Source of the DNA: Fontivivens sp964399735
Lineage (GTDB): Bacteria; Zhuqueibacterota; Zhuqueibacteria; Residuimicrobiales; Krinioviventaceae
NCBI GenBank assembly: GCA_964399735.1
Contig: CAYNSO010000166.1
Coordinates: forward strand, 1 to 5,765
Reading direction: 5' to 3'
Length of the DNA stretch: 5,765 nt
Part shown: piece by piece, positions 1 to 5,347 of the stretch
How positions within the stretch are numbered: position 1 is the first letter of the stretch
Layout of the letters: every line of letters starts with the position of its first letter
The notes under the pieces: model-generated
What the model saw: the letters and a program-made list of their open reading frames with translations, nothing else
Databases searched by the model: none
Told to the model about the DNA's origin: nothing
Made by a program: the position numbers and the translations under genes

Positions 1-35
1 CAATCCAGCAGCGCACAGAATTGGCTAGCGGGTGA
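1..35 (+). CDS. 3' end of an unidentified gene (partial, starts upstream of the window)
   Basis: Only the last ten codons are visible. The frame beginning at base 3 reads IQQRTELASG and ends at TGA 33-35. The case that this is real coding sequence comes from the near-copy at 1025-1059. That copy keeps the same frame and the same stop, and its differences are one silent change (TTG/TTA, Leu) and one Ser/Ala replacement. Conservation of the frame suggests the two tails descend from one protein-coding sequence. I do not recognise the family from ten residues; the longer version at 1025-1059 is preceded by a hydrophobic stretch, so a membrane protein is possible but unproven. Confidence 0.5.
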   Translation, partial: IQQRTELASG

Positions 36-44
36 GGCAATCAT
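1..44 (+). repeat. direct repeat, copy 1 (left of the MNT-HEPN module)
   Basis: Bases 1-35 match 1025-1059 at 32 of 35 positions without gaps; the mismatches are at 23, 27 and 28. A further shared GCAATCAT follows after a small indel (37-44 against 1065-1072). The window edge cuts the repeat, so its true left extent cannot be seen. The two copies bracket the MNT-HEPN pair at a spacing of 1024 bases. Confidence 0.8.
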
Positions 45-93
45 CGAGCCTGGCAGTCAAATCCAACAAACATTGTCAGGTCATAAAATTATA

Positions 94-122
94 TTGACAA
101 TTACTAAAAAAATTCTTATATC
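94..122 (+). promoter_or_regulatory. sigma-70-like promoter for the MNT-HEPN module
   Basis: A consensus -35 box TTGACA (94-99) is followed by a 17-base spacer and a TATATC -10 box (117-122); TTATAT at 116-121 with a 16-base spacer is an equally possible reading. Transcription would start near 128-130, giving a leader of about 55 bases before the ATG at 184. The -35 match is exact, but AT-rich sequence raises the chance of a fortuitous -10. Confidence 0.55.
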
Positions 123-132
123 ATTTATTATG

Positions 133-153
133 AAAACCGACTAGTCCGGTTTT
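133..153 (+). promoter_or_regulatory. near-palindrome in the MNT leader (candidate operator or leader hairpin)
   Basis: AAAACCG (133-139) and CGGTTTT (147-153) are perfect inverted 7-mers around ACTAGTC, itself centred on the palindrome ACTAGT. One inserted G would make the whole 21 bases a perfect palindrome. It sits just downstream of the predicted transcription start and about 30 bases before the start codon, a usual place for an autoregulatory operator. As RNA it would form a 7-bp hairpin directly followed by A and a short T-rich stretch, so attenuation is an alternative. Its role is inference. Confidence 0.45.
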
Positions 154-183
154 ACTTTACAATGCAAACAGGTTAATGTCATC

Positions 184-501
184 ATGATTACCAACGAGCA
201 AATAAAGACAATTTCTTCTTTGATAGCGGCTAAATTCCCGGTTAAGGACATATTTTTATTCGGCTCCCTGGCGCAGGGAGACGCAAACAACGATAGCGAT
301 CTTGATTTATGTTTGACTACCCGTTTGGGGAATAGCAGAAAAATAGATATGCTCCGGGCTATCCGCAAAGAAATCAGCCACCTGGTCAACATACCCCTCG
401 ATATACTGATTTACGATATTGATGAATTTCAGTCAAGAGCGGTTCATAAAAACACCCTGGAATATAAAATTCTTAACCAGGGAATTCTGCTCAATGGATA
501 A
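184..501 (+). CDS. MNT-type nucleotidyltransferase (MntA-like antitoxin)
   Basis: This 105-residue protein is a minimal nucleotidyltransferase of the DNA polymerase beta superfamily. In the MntA/HepT (type VII) toxin-antitoxin class such enzymes transfer AMP to the HEPN partner and silence it. The signature GSX10DXD is perfect: G27-S28, ten residues, then D39 and D41. The third acidic residue is probably D73 in PLDILIYD. The tail DEFQSRAVHKNTLEYKILNQGILL matches the usual end of the family, so the protein looks full length and active. The start is ATG 184; an upstream ATG at 176 runs into a stop after three codons. The ribosome site is weak (CAGG 169-172, 11 bases away). The gene overlaps the HEPN start by eight bases, indicating translational coupling. 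Family assignment is secure; the antitoxin role is inferred from the neighbour. Confidence 0.88.
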   Translation: MITNEQIKTISSLIAAKFPVKDIFLFGSLAQGDANNDSDLDLCLTTRLGNSRKIDMLRAIRKEISHLVNIPLDILIYDIDEFQSRAVHKNTLEYKILNQGILLNG

Positions 502-920
502 CATACATCTTGCCAGGGAATGGTTTGATATTGCCAGGAGTAATTTGGCTTCTGCGAATCACCTTATAACAATGCTCCCCTGCCCTGTTGAAATAATCTG
601 TTATCATTGTCAACAATCCGCAGAAAAATATTTAAAAAGGATTTTTAGTATTAAATAATCATGAGGTGGTAAAAACTCATGATTTAATGATGCTGAATAA
701 AATGTGCTGCGAATATGATGAAAATTTTTCTATGCTGGTGGAAGAGTGTCTCAGGTTAACAGATTATAGCGTAAATGTCAGGTATCCTTACTCTTTTGAT
801 TTGGTTGAAGAAGATATGAATATGGCTATCAAAGATGCCCAAAAAGTGCAAGATTTTATTCTCCAAAAATTTACCGGATTCAGTTCGGGATATAAGCAAA
901 AGGATGGGGATAACAAATAA
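494..920 (+). pseudogene. HEPN-domain protein (HepT-like partner of the MNT), split by a one-base frameshift
   Basis: The ATG at 494 lies inside the end of the MNT gene (ATGGATAA overlap) and follows an AGGGA ribosome site at 479-483. The frame opens as a classic PF05168-type HEPN domain: a helix with AREWFDIARSNLASA, then CYHCQQSAEKYLK. It then runs into RIFSIK and stops at 656-658. In the +1 frame the domain continues at once with GFLVLNNHEVVKTHDL, a TDYSVNVRYP motif and a last helix, ending at TAA 918-920. Removing one A from the AAAAA run at 634-638 fuses both halves into an unbroken 141-residue protein of normal family length. No RX4-6H ribonuclease motif is evident: the conserved arginine sits in RYPYSF with no histidine at the expected place, so toxicity even of the intact form is uncertain. 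Explanations are a real mutation, a homopolymer sequencing error or +1 recoding (AAA can slip onto AAA before the AGG codon). I favour mutation or error. Confidence 0.82.
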
Positions 921-1059
921 ATTTCAGTTGTCAATATGGTTTGCATTAGCTCCCCTTATTAACAGTCCCGCTTTTATATTTAAATTTCTATCCCTTATTT
1001 TTCAGCAGAGCAGCCAGTATTTAGCAATCCAGCAGCGCACAGAATTAGCTGCCGGGTGA
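904..1059 (+). pseudogene. gene-tail fragment homologous to the gene ending at base 35
   Basis: An open frame overlaps the end of the HEPN gene and ends at TGA 1057-1059 with SSQYLAIQQRTELAAG. Its last ten codons duplicate the gene tail at the left edge of the window. An ATG at 904 is in frame, but no convincing ribosome site precedes it and it lies inside the HEPN reading frame, so this is more likely a remnant 3' end than a working 51-residue gene. Residues before the shared tail are hydrophobic (WFALAPLINSPAFIFKFLSLIF) and could be one membrane helix. Homology to the upstream gene can be shown only for 1025-1059, because the matching upstream part lies outside the window; the true left boundary of the fragment is unknown. 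Beyond it, 1060-1294 holds no gene. Confidence 0.45.
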
Positions 1060-1072
1060 TGGTAGCAATCAT
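1025..1072 (+). repeat. direct repeat, copy 2 (right of the MNT-HEPN module)
   Basis: This copy matches 1-44, with 32 of 35 bases identical over 1025-1059 and a shared GCAATCAT at 1065-1072 after a four-base length difference. Weaker resemblance may continue: CTGGCAATCC near 1099 recalls CTGGCAGTCA near 50, but with a large indel between. The copies differ by substitutions and indels, so the duplication is not recent, or the copies came from different relatives. Confidence 0.8.
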
Positions 1073-1155
1073 AATTTAATGCGCGCAATTTCCCGGGGCT
1101 GGCAATCCCAAAACAGCGGACGAGTGGAATTTTTTACGAAAAAATAAAATTTTAC

Positions 1156-1183
1156 TTGCTTTTTTCCTGAATTTGTTTATTTT
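1156..1183 (+). promoter_or_regulatory. possible promoter for the lipoprotein gene
   Basis: TTGCTT (1156-1161) and TATTTT (1178-1183) are separated by 16 bases, about 110 bases before the ATG at 1295. The surrounding T-rich sequence makes such matches easy to find by chance. The site is offered because the region between the HEPN remnant and this gene must hold a promoter if the lipoprotein pair is a separate unit. Confidence 0.3.
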
Positions 1184-1294
1184 TATCTAGAGTATCAGAT
1201 GATCTCATGGACCGGGGCGGAGCGGATTGACCGGAAATTTTTGTTACAAAATATTTACCACAAAAAAACAGAGCATAAAACGGAGAATGTTGAC

Positions 1295-2137
1295 ATGAAA
1301 AAATACTGGTTTTTTATTGTTGGCAGCGCGCTGCTTTCCTTGTGCCTGGCTTGTCAGAAAGACATGGACTCATTAACGACTCCCGGCAATTTCGAATATC
1401 CCGATTATGAAGGTCGTACTGAGCCTATAGACTCGAAAATCAATGTCAATCTCGGCAAAGAGAGCGAACTGGCGGATGCAGATATTTATCTTGTTTTAAA
1501 CACCGAGAAGGTTTACCCCTGCGGCGGCTGCCAGATAATCGGCAGTACAATCAAAGACGGCAATGCCTACAAAATTTATTTAAAAGAAATATGGATACCT
1601 GATTTGGCAACGGCTGTTCTGTCGTACGCCACTGTCAAGTTCAATTTGCAAACACCTGCTCAAGGCAGGTATGCAATAGAAATTATTATTAAAGGCGTTA
1701 AAGTCAGAGGTACACTGGTTGTCACACAAAATTCACATACATTAACATTCCCGGCCAATAATCATATCGGTTCGGTTAACGAAAAAATATATCGCATTCC
1801 GGAGACAGTGATATGGGGACAAGCGGAATCCATTAACCCGGCTGTCTATCAATCATTCCTGGATTCGCTGGTTGTTTGTGGCGCACAGGAGCAGCAGTTG
1901 CAGCCCGGCGATTACTACTTTTTCAAAATCGACGATCAGGGTAATTTCACAATCAATTCCGCATTGGGTTTGACAAATGGCCAATACTTTATCTATAACT
2001 TTCCGGGCGATACCATAATTGCCCGGAACCTGGTCAAACGCTTTGCTAAAAGATATGCGGATTCAATTTCCATATACCTGGTCGGCGGCAGAGGCGAGAG
2101 GTTTATCAGTACTGTTTTGGGTAAAGAAACCTGGTGA
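1295..2137 (+). CDS. putative lipoprotein of unknown function
   Basis: The protein has 280 residues from ATG 1295. I chose this start over the in-frame ATG at 1199 because GGAG (1282-1285) sits nine bases before it, and because it puts a secretion signal at the N-terminus: MKK, a hydrophobic core (WFFIVGSALLSLCL), then AC at 19-20. Cys20 would be the lipidated residue. The lipobox CLAC is imperfect, since position -3 is Cys rather than Leu, though Bacteroidota-type signals are tolerant. The mature part begins with a linker (QKDMDSLTTPGN), as expected for a surface or periplasmic lipoprotein. A beta-rich first half contains YPCGGCQI with two closely spaced cysteines and ends at GTLVVTQ. A second half of alternating hydrophobic strands ends at LVGGRGERFISTVLG. 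I do not recognise the family. The next gene follows after 86 bases on the same strand and is probably co-transcribed. GC content is intermediate between that of its two downstream neighbours. Confidence 0.72.
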   Translation: MKKYWFFIVGSALLSLCLACQKDMDSLTTPGNFEYPDYEGRTEPIDSKINVNLGKESELADADIYLVLNTEKVYPCGGCQIIGSTIKDGNAYKIYLKEIWIPDLATAVLSYATVKFNLQTPAQGRYAIEIIIKGVKVRGTLVVTQNSHTLTFPANNHIGSVNEKIYRIPETVIWGQAESINPAVYQSFLDSLVVCGAQEQQLQPGDYYFFKIDDQGNFTINSALGLTNGQYFIYNFPGDTIIARNLVKRFAKRYADSISIYLVGGRGERFISTVLGKETW

Positions 2138-2223
2138 ACAAACTGGTTATTACAAGCCGGAGCCAGGGTTGGAAGCATTAATAAAAATTATGTTTTTTAA
2201 TCCAGAAAGGTTAGGGGAGTAAA

Positions 2224-3027
2224 ATGCCACGTCATATTATCATTTCTGTAATTATTTGTCTTTTGCTAACGAATGTTTATTCCACAGAAAAATATACAGC
2301 CAAAGGATTATTTCAGAAAGCTGATTCACTGGCACGGGAATACCTGACTTTGCCGTGTTTAGCGGATATACAAAGCACAAAAGTTGACACAACCGGCCAA
2401 TCTGATTATTGGATTTTCAAACATGATTCAATTACAGTATATGTCTCGTATGATTCTGTAAACGTAAAATCTTCAAATTTATACAAATACATCGGCTGGT
2501 CCAGAATAAAAAGTACCTGGATAGACAGTGATTCTGCATTAGCAATAGCGGAATTAAATGGTGGAAAACAGTTCCGTCAAAAGCATGATAATATTAATAT
2601 TGAAGCATTGCTTTATGGAGATTCATCATTTTTTTTCTCTGTATGGGAAATAAAATATTATTTAACAGATTCGCCAAATATTTCAAAAACAATTTCTATT
2701 AATGCAAACACAGGTTTAATTGCGGGAAATACTCTTGTAAAAAATAAAGAAACATATTTTCAAAAAGACTTTACATTATTACAAAATTTTCCAAATCCAT
2801 TTAATTCGGTAACAACAATTTCCTTTAATTTAATTGAATCCGGCCTGGTTTCATTAAAGATTTACAATCTATCAGGACAACTCTTAAGCACGCTAATTGA
2901 TGGATTTCTGCAAAAAGGAAATCATCAAGTAATATGGCAAGCTTTTAACTATCCCAGTGGAATATATTTCTACCAGTTATGTACTCCTGAATTTAAAAGT
3001 ATAAGAAAAATAGTACTTCAAAAGTAA
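2224..3027 (+). CDS. secreted protein with PepSY-like region and C-terminal (type IX-like) sorting domain
   Basis: The protein has 267 residues. A strong ribosome site, AGGGGAG (2213-2219), lies four bases before the ATG. Residues 1-20 form a Sec signal peptide (MPRHIIISVIICLLLTNVYS, cleavage probably after S20). Residues about 100-166 resemble a PepSY-type fold: a helix with SALAIAELNGG, then strands SVWEIKYYL and ISINANTGLI; this is pattern-based and tentative. Residues 185-267 are a clear C-terminal sorting or FlgD-like Ig domain: LLQNFPNPFN (185-194), TTISFNL, SLKIYNLSGQLLSTL, HQVIWQ, YPSGIYFYQL and a final RKIVLQK. In Bacteroidota and relatives such domains direct cargo through the type IX system to the surface or medium. 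No enzyme motif is visible; a role at the envelope alongside the upstream lipoprotein is inference. The gene is strikingly AT-rich (13 G/C of 60 bases at 2641-2700) and is closed by a terminator 28 bases past the stop. Confidence 0.85.
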   Translation: MPRHIIISVIICLLLTNVYSTEKYTAKGLFQKADSLAREYLTLPCLADIQSTKVDTTGQSDYWIFKHDSITVYVSYDSVNVKSSNLYKYIGWSRIKSTWIDSDSALAIAELNGGKQFRQKHDNINIEALLYGDSSFFFSVWEIKYYLTDSPNISKTISINANTGLIAGNTLVKNKETYFQKDFTLLQNFPNPFNSVTTISFNLIESGLVSLKIYNLSGQLLSTLIDGFLQKGNHQVIWQAFNYPSGIYFYQLCTPEFKSIRKIVLQK

Positions 3028-3055
3028 CAGTCAGTGTATAATGCCGGGTTTGAAA

Positions 3056-3079
3056 ACGGGATTTTATCCCGTGTTTTTA
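3056..3079 (+). terminator. rho-independent terminator after the sorting-domain gene
   Basis: ACGGGAT (3056-3062) and ATCCCGT (3066-3072) form a perfect 7-bp stem with a TTT loop, followed by GTTTTTAT. It begins 28 bases after the stop of the preceding gene, so it probably ends the lipoprotein and sorting-domain transcript. The stem is short but GC-rich at its core. Confidence 0.72.
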
Positions 3080-3141
3080 TAGCAGCTATTCATGTACAGG
3101 TCGATGCACATCTCCCGGTAAAGACAACGGGCGGTGTTGCC

Positions 3142-3238
3142 TATTATGAATTTGTAAAATATTGCAATCGATAATTTTTTAGAGCGGACTCGGATAAATG
3201 ATAAAAAATTATTACTCAAGTAAAACATATTCATAATA
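3142..3238. repeat. two-tier inverted repeat in the 310-base gap before the PQQ-like gene
   Basis: The outer arms TATTATGAAT (3142-3151) and ATTCATAATA (3229-3238) are perfect 10-base inverted repeats. The inner arms ATAATTTTTTA (3171-3181) and TAAAAAATTAT (3202-3212) are perfect 11-base inverted repeats around a 20-base loop. The stretches between the tiers are 19 and 16 bases long and only loosely complementary. The whole could fold into a long cruciform or RNA hairpin of about 97 bases, or be a decayed MITE-like insertion. The rest of the gap (3080-3141 and 3239-3337) shows no gene, RNA gene or clear promoter that I can support. Confidence 0.55.
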
Positions 3239-3337
3239 TTCTCGTACATAGTATAAACTGAAATTGCATCAATTCTAAAAATAGCATGTCTTACAATTAT
3301 CTTGCCTGGACACCTTAAACTTGAAAAATCTTTGACT

Positions 3338-5065
3338 ATGATTAAAAGAAAATCCCGTATTCCTGTTCAACAAAAATCGCCAAGACTTTGGCCGGGGATA
3401 GTTTCGGCAATACTCATCCTGGTTTTCAAATTCGTTACCCCGCTGATCGTTCCCGACGCTATGCCGGTTACCATTTTAGGTAGTGCGTTATGCGGACTAC
3501 TGGCGCTTGTCTGGTGGGCGTTTTTCAGCCGTCTGCCCCGTTTCGAGCGCTGGAGTGCGCTTGTTTTGATCATTGCTGCATTAATTGCGGTTCGCCCCTT
3601 GCTTCACCAAACAATTGCCAATGGTGGAATGGGGATGCTGTTTCCCATTCTGGCCTTGCCGATATTGAGCCTGGTTCTGATTGCGTGGGCATTGGCCGCT
3701 TCCCGCATTGCCAAGGTTACCCGGCGGATTACTTTGGCTGCCGCTATTTTGCTTGCGGTTTTTGCATGGACACTTATCCGCACCGGGGGAATCGATAATG
3801 CGGGTAATTCGGATTTTGCGTGGCGATGGAGCCAATCTGCCGAAGAACAATTGCTGGCACAGGCTGGCAACAAGCCAACGACAAGTACAGCTATAACAGT
3901 AACGGAAACAGTTCAATCCTCCTGGCCCGGTTTTCGCGGCCCCAATCGCAAAGGCATTTTACACGGTAGTAAAATAACAACCGATTGGACTGTCAATCCC
4001 CCGCAGGAACTCTGGCGGCGACCGGTAGGTCCGGGCTGGTCTTCTTTTTCAGTGCGTGGCGACTTGTTCTACACGCAGGAACAACGTGGCGAAGATGAGG
4101 TGGTTTCCTGTTATAACCTGAATACAGGTGCGCCGGTATGGATACATAGAGATAAAGCCCGCTTCTGGGAATCGAACAGCGGCGCTGGGCCGCGTGCTAC
4201 ACCGACCATCAGCAACGGACTCGTTTATTCACTCGGCGCTACCGGTATTTTGAATGTGCTTGATGCCAACGACGGCAGGATGGTCTGGTCGCACAACGCG
4301 GCTGCCGATACTGATACTAAAATCCCGATATGGGGATTTTCCAGCTCTCCCCTGGTCGTGGACAACCTGGTTATTGTTGCCACCGCCGGTTCGCTCATTG
4401 CTTACGATCTGGTTAGCGGTAAGTCACGCTGGACTCTACCCGCGGAAGGCAATGAATGTTACAGTTCGCCACACCTGTTACAAATTGACGGCGTTACCCA
4501 GGTTTTGTTGCAAAATGCCTTTGGCGTAATTAGCGCCACGCCGGGCGACGGAACCCTGCTCTGGCAGCATGCCTGGAAAGGCGCATCCATTGTGCAGCCG
4601 GCAATGACTGCCGACGGCGATCTGCTGATCAGCGTCAATGAACGGGGCGGGATGCGCCGCTTGACTGCAACTTTAACAGACACAGGCTGGTCTATTCAAG
4701 AACGCTGGACCTCGGCAAGGATTAAACCCTATTTTAATGATTCTGTTGTTCACAATGGTTATATCTATGGTTTTGACGGGCCAACACTCGCCTGCATCGA
4801 TGCGAAAGATGGCGTGCGCATGTGGAAAGGTGGACGCTATGGCCGCGGCCAGTTTGTGCTGCTGGCAGATCAAGATTTGCTGCTGGTAATTTCTGAAAAA
4901 GGTGAATTGGCGCTGGTAAATGCAATACCGGAGCAGTTTACGGAACTGGCGCGGGTACCGGCCATTACCGGCAAAACCTGGAATCACCCGGTACTTGTCG
5001 ATGACATTCTGCTGATCCGTAACGGCCAGGAAATGGCGGCATTCAGATTGGCGCAAAGTGAATAA
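3338..5065 (+). CDS. membrane-anchored PQQ-like beta-propeller protein
   Basis: The protein has 575 residues from ATG 3338; an in-frame TTG at 3302 would add 12 polar residues and has no better ribosome site. Neither start has a clear Shine-Dalgarno sequence. About five membrane helices occupy residues 19-38, 44-63, 72-89, 98-121 and 131-148. The link NSDFAWRWSQSAEEQLLAQ follows, then WPGFRGPNRKGI (196-207), the usual opening of PQQ-like propellers in Planctomycetes, Acidobacteria and FCB genomes. Blade motifs of the A-x-D-x-x-T/D-G-x-x-x-W type end in NTGAPVW (262-268), NDGRMVW (311-317), VSGKSRW (359-365), GDGTLLW (403-409) and KDGVRMW (490-496). These fit a propeller of about seven blades outside the membrane. 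The family includes both PQQ dehydrogenases and non-catalytic BamB-like scaffolds; no dehydrogenase catalytic set or cytochrome CXXCH is seen, so a scaffold or binding role is as likely as an enzyme. GC content is clearly higher than in the genes to the left. Confidence 0.88.
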   Translation: MIKRKSRIPVQQKSPRLWPGIVSAILILVFKFVTPLIVPDAMPVTILGSALCGLLALVWWAFFSRLPRFERWSALVLIIAALIAVRPLLHQTIANGGMGMLFPILALPILSLVLIAWALAASRIAKVTRRITLAAAILLAVFAWTLIRTGGIDNAGNSDFAWRWSQSAEEQLLAQAGNKPTTSTAITVTETVQSSWPGFRGPNRKGILHGSKITTDWTVNPPQELWRRPVGPGWSSFSVRGDLFYTQEQRGEDEVVSCYNLNTGAPVWIHRDKARFWESNSGAGPRATPTISNGLVYSLGATGILNVLDANDGRMVWSHNAAADTDTKIPIWGFSSSPLVVDNLVIVATAGSLIAYDLVSGKSRWTLPAEGNECYSSPHLLQIDGVTQVLLQNAFGVISATPGDGTLLWQHAWKGASIVQPAMTADGDLLISVNERGGMRRLTATLTDTGWSIQERWTSARIKPYFNDSVVHNGYIYGFDGPTLACIDAKDGVRMWKGGRYGRGQFVLLADQDLLLVISEKGELALVNAIPEQFTELARVPAITGKTWNHPVLVDDILLIRNGQEMAAFRLAQSE

Positions 5066-5107
5066 AAACTTTACATGAGGCAGTGTTAAAAGCCTGAAAA
5101 CAAGGTA

Positions 5108-5285
5108 TGTATTTTCATGTTTGAGAAAAATCATCCTTGTCATTCCGAGGAGAAAAGCGACGAGGAATCTTTCGTATTTTACATATTGTAAAGAACAAGT
5201 TTTCTCGCTGCGCTCGAAATGACAAGGATGTATTTTGTGCTCTAGTGTTTTAAATGACCTTTCTCAAACATGAACTTTAAATACA
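5108..5285. repeat. nested palindromic intergenic element (MITE-like)
   Basis: Four inverted-repeat tiers share roughly one centre. They are TGTATTT (5108-5114) with AAATACA (5279-5285); TCATGTTTGAGAAA (5115-5128) with its exact complement at 5260-5273; CATCCTTGTCATTCCGAG (5132-5149) with 5213-5230, 17 of 18 paired; and TTTACA-TAT-TGTAAA (5178-5192) at the core. The inner part carries the GTCATTCCGAGG, CGAGGAATCT and CTCGCTGCGCTCGAAATGAC words found in interspersed palindromic repeats of many bacterial genomes. The right half has about 29 extra bases (5231-5259) with no left counterpart. No open frame or target-site duplication is visible. It fills most of the 282-base gap between the PQQ-like and VOC genes and may also act as a transcription barrier. 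Confidence 0.78.
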
Positions 5286-5347
5286 GTCCGGTTTATGTTA
5301 ATATCACCAAGACATTCTACTAGTCAATCAATTTTCAGGGTAATACA

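Noticed and set aside
140..153. AGTCCGGTTT occurs both at 143-152 and at 5285-5294, and ACTAGTC both at 140-146 and 5319-5325, as if one regulatory element were used twice.
   Set aside because: In the second place the two words are in the opposite order and 24 bases apart, with no palindrome, so chance similarity is more likely than a shared operator.
631..640. TTTAAAA as a -1 slippery heptamer (T TTA AAA) in the HEPN gene.
   Set aside because: The phase is correct for -1 slippage, but the -1 frame meets TAG at 645-648 almost at once. Only a +1 shift gives the full HEPN protein.
2019..2222. An open frame overlapping the end of the lipoprotein gene, which might mean that gene is frameshifted and longer.
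   Set aside because: The lipoprotein frame keeps a plausible beta-strand pattern to its TGA at 2137, and the alternative frame shows no domain continuity. The ribosome site for the next gene lies at the end of this frame.
3064..3249. A 61-codon open frame on the minus strand in the gap before the PQQ-like gene.
   Set aside because: It lies across the inverted repeat and terminator, has no convincing ribosome site and shows no recognisable domain. It is best explained by AT-rich palindromic sequence.
3581..3916. Long minus-strand and alternate-frame open frames inside the PQQ-like gene (also 4673-5143 and 4254-4529).
   Set aside because: They are shadows of a GC-richer coding gene with clear domain evidence on the plus strand; none has a domain or ribosome site of its own.
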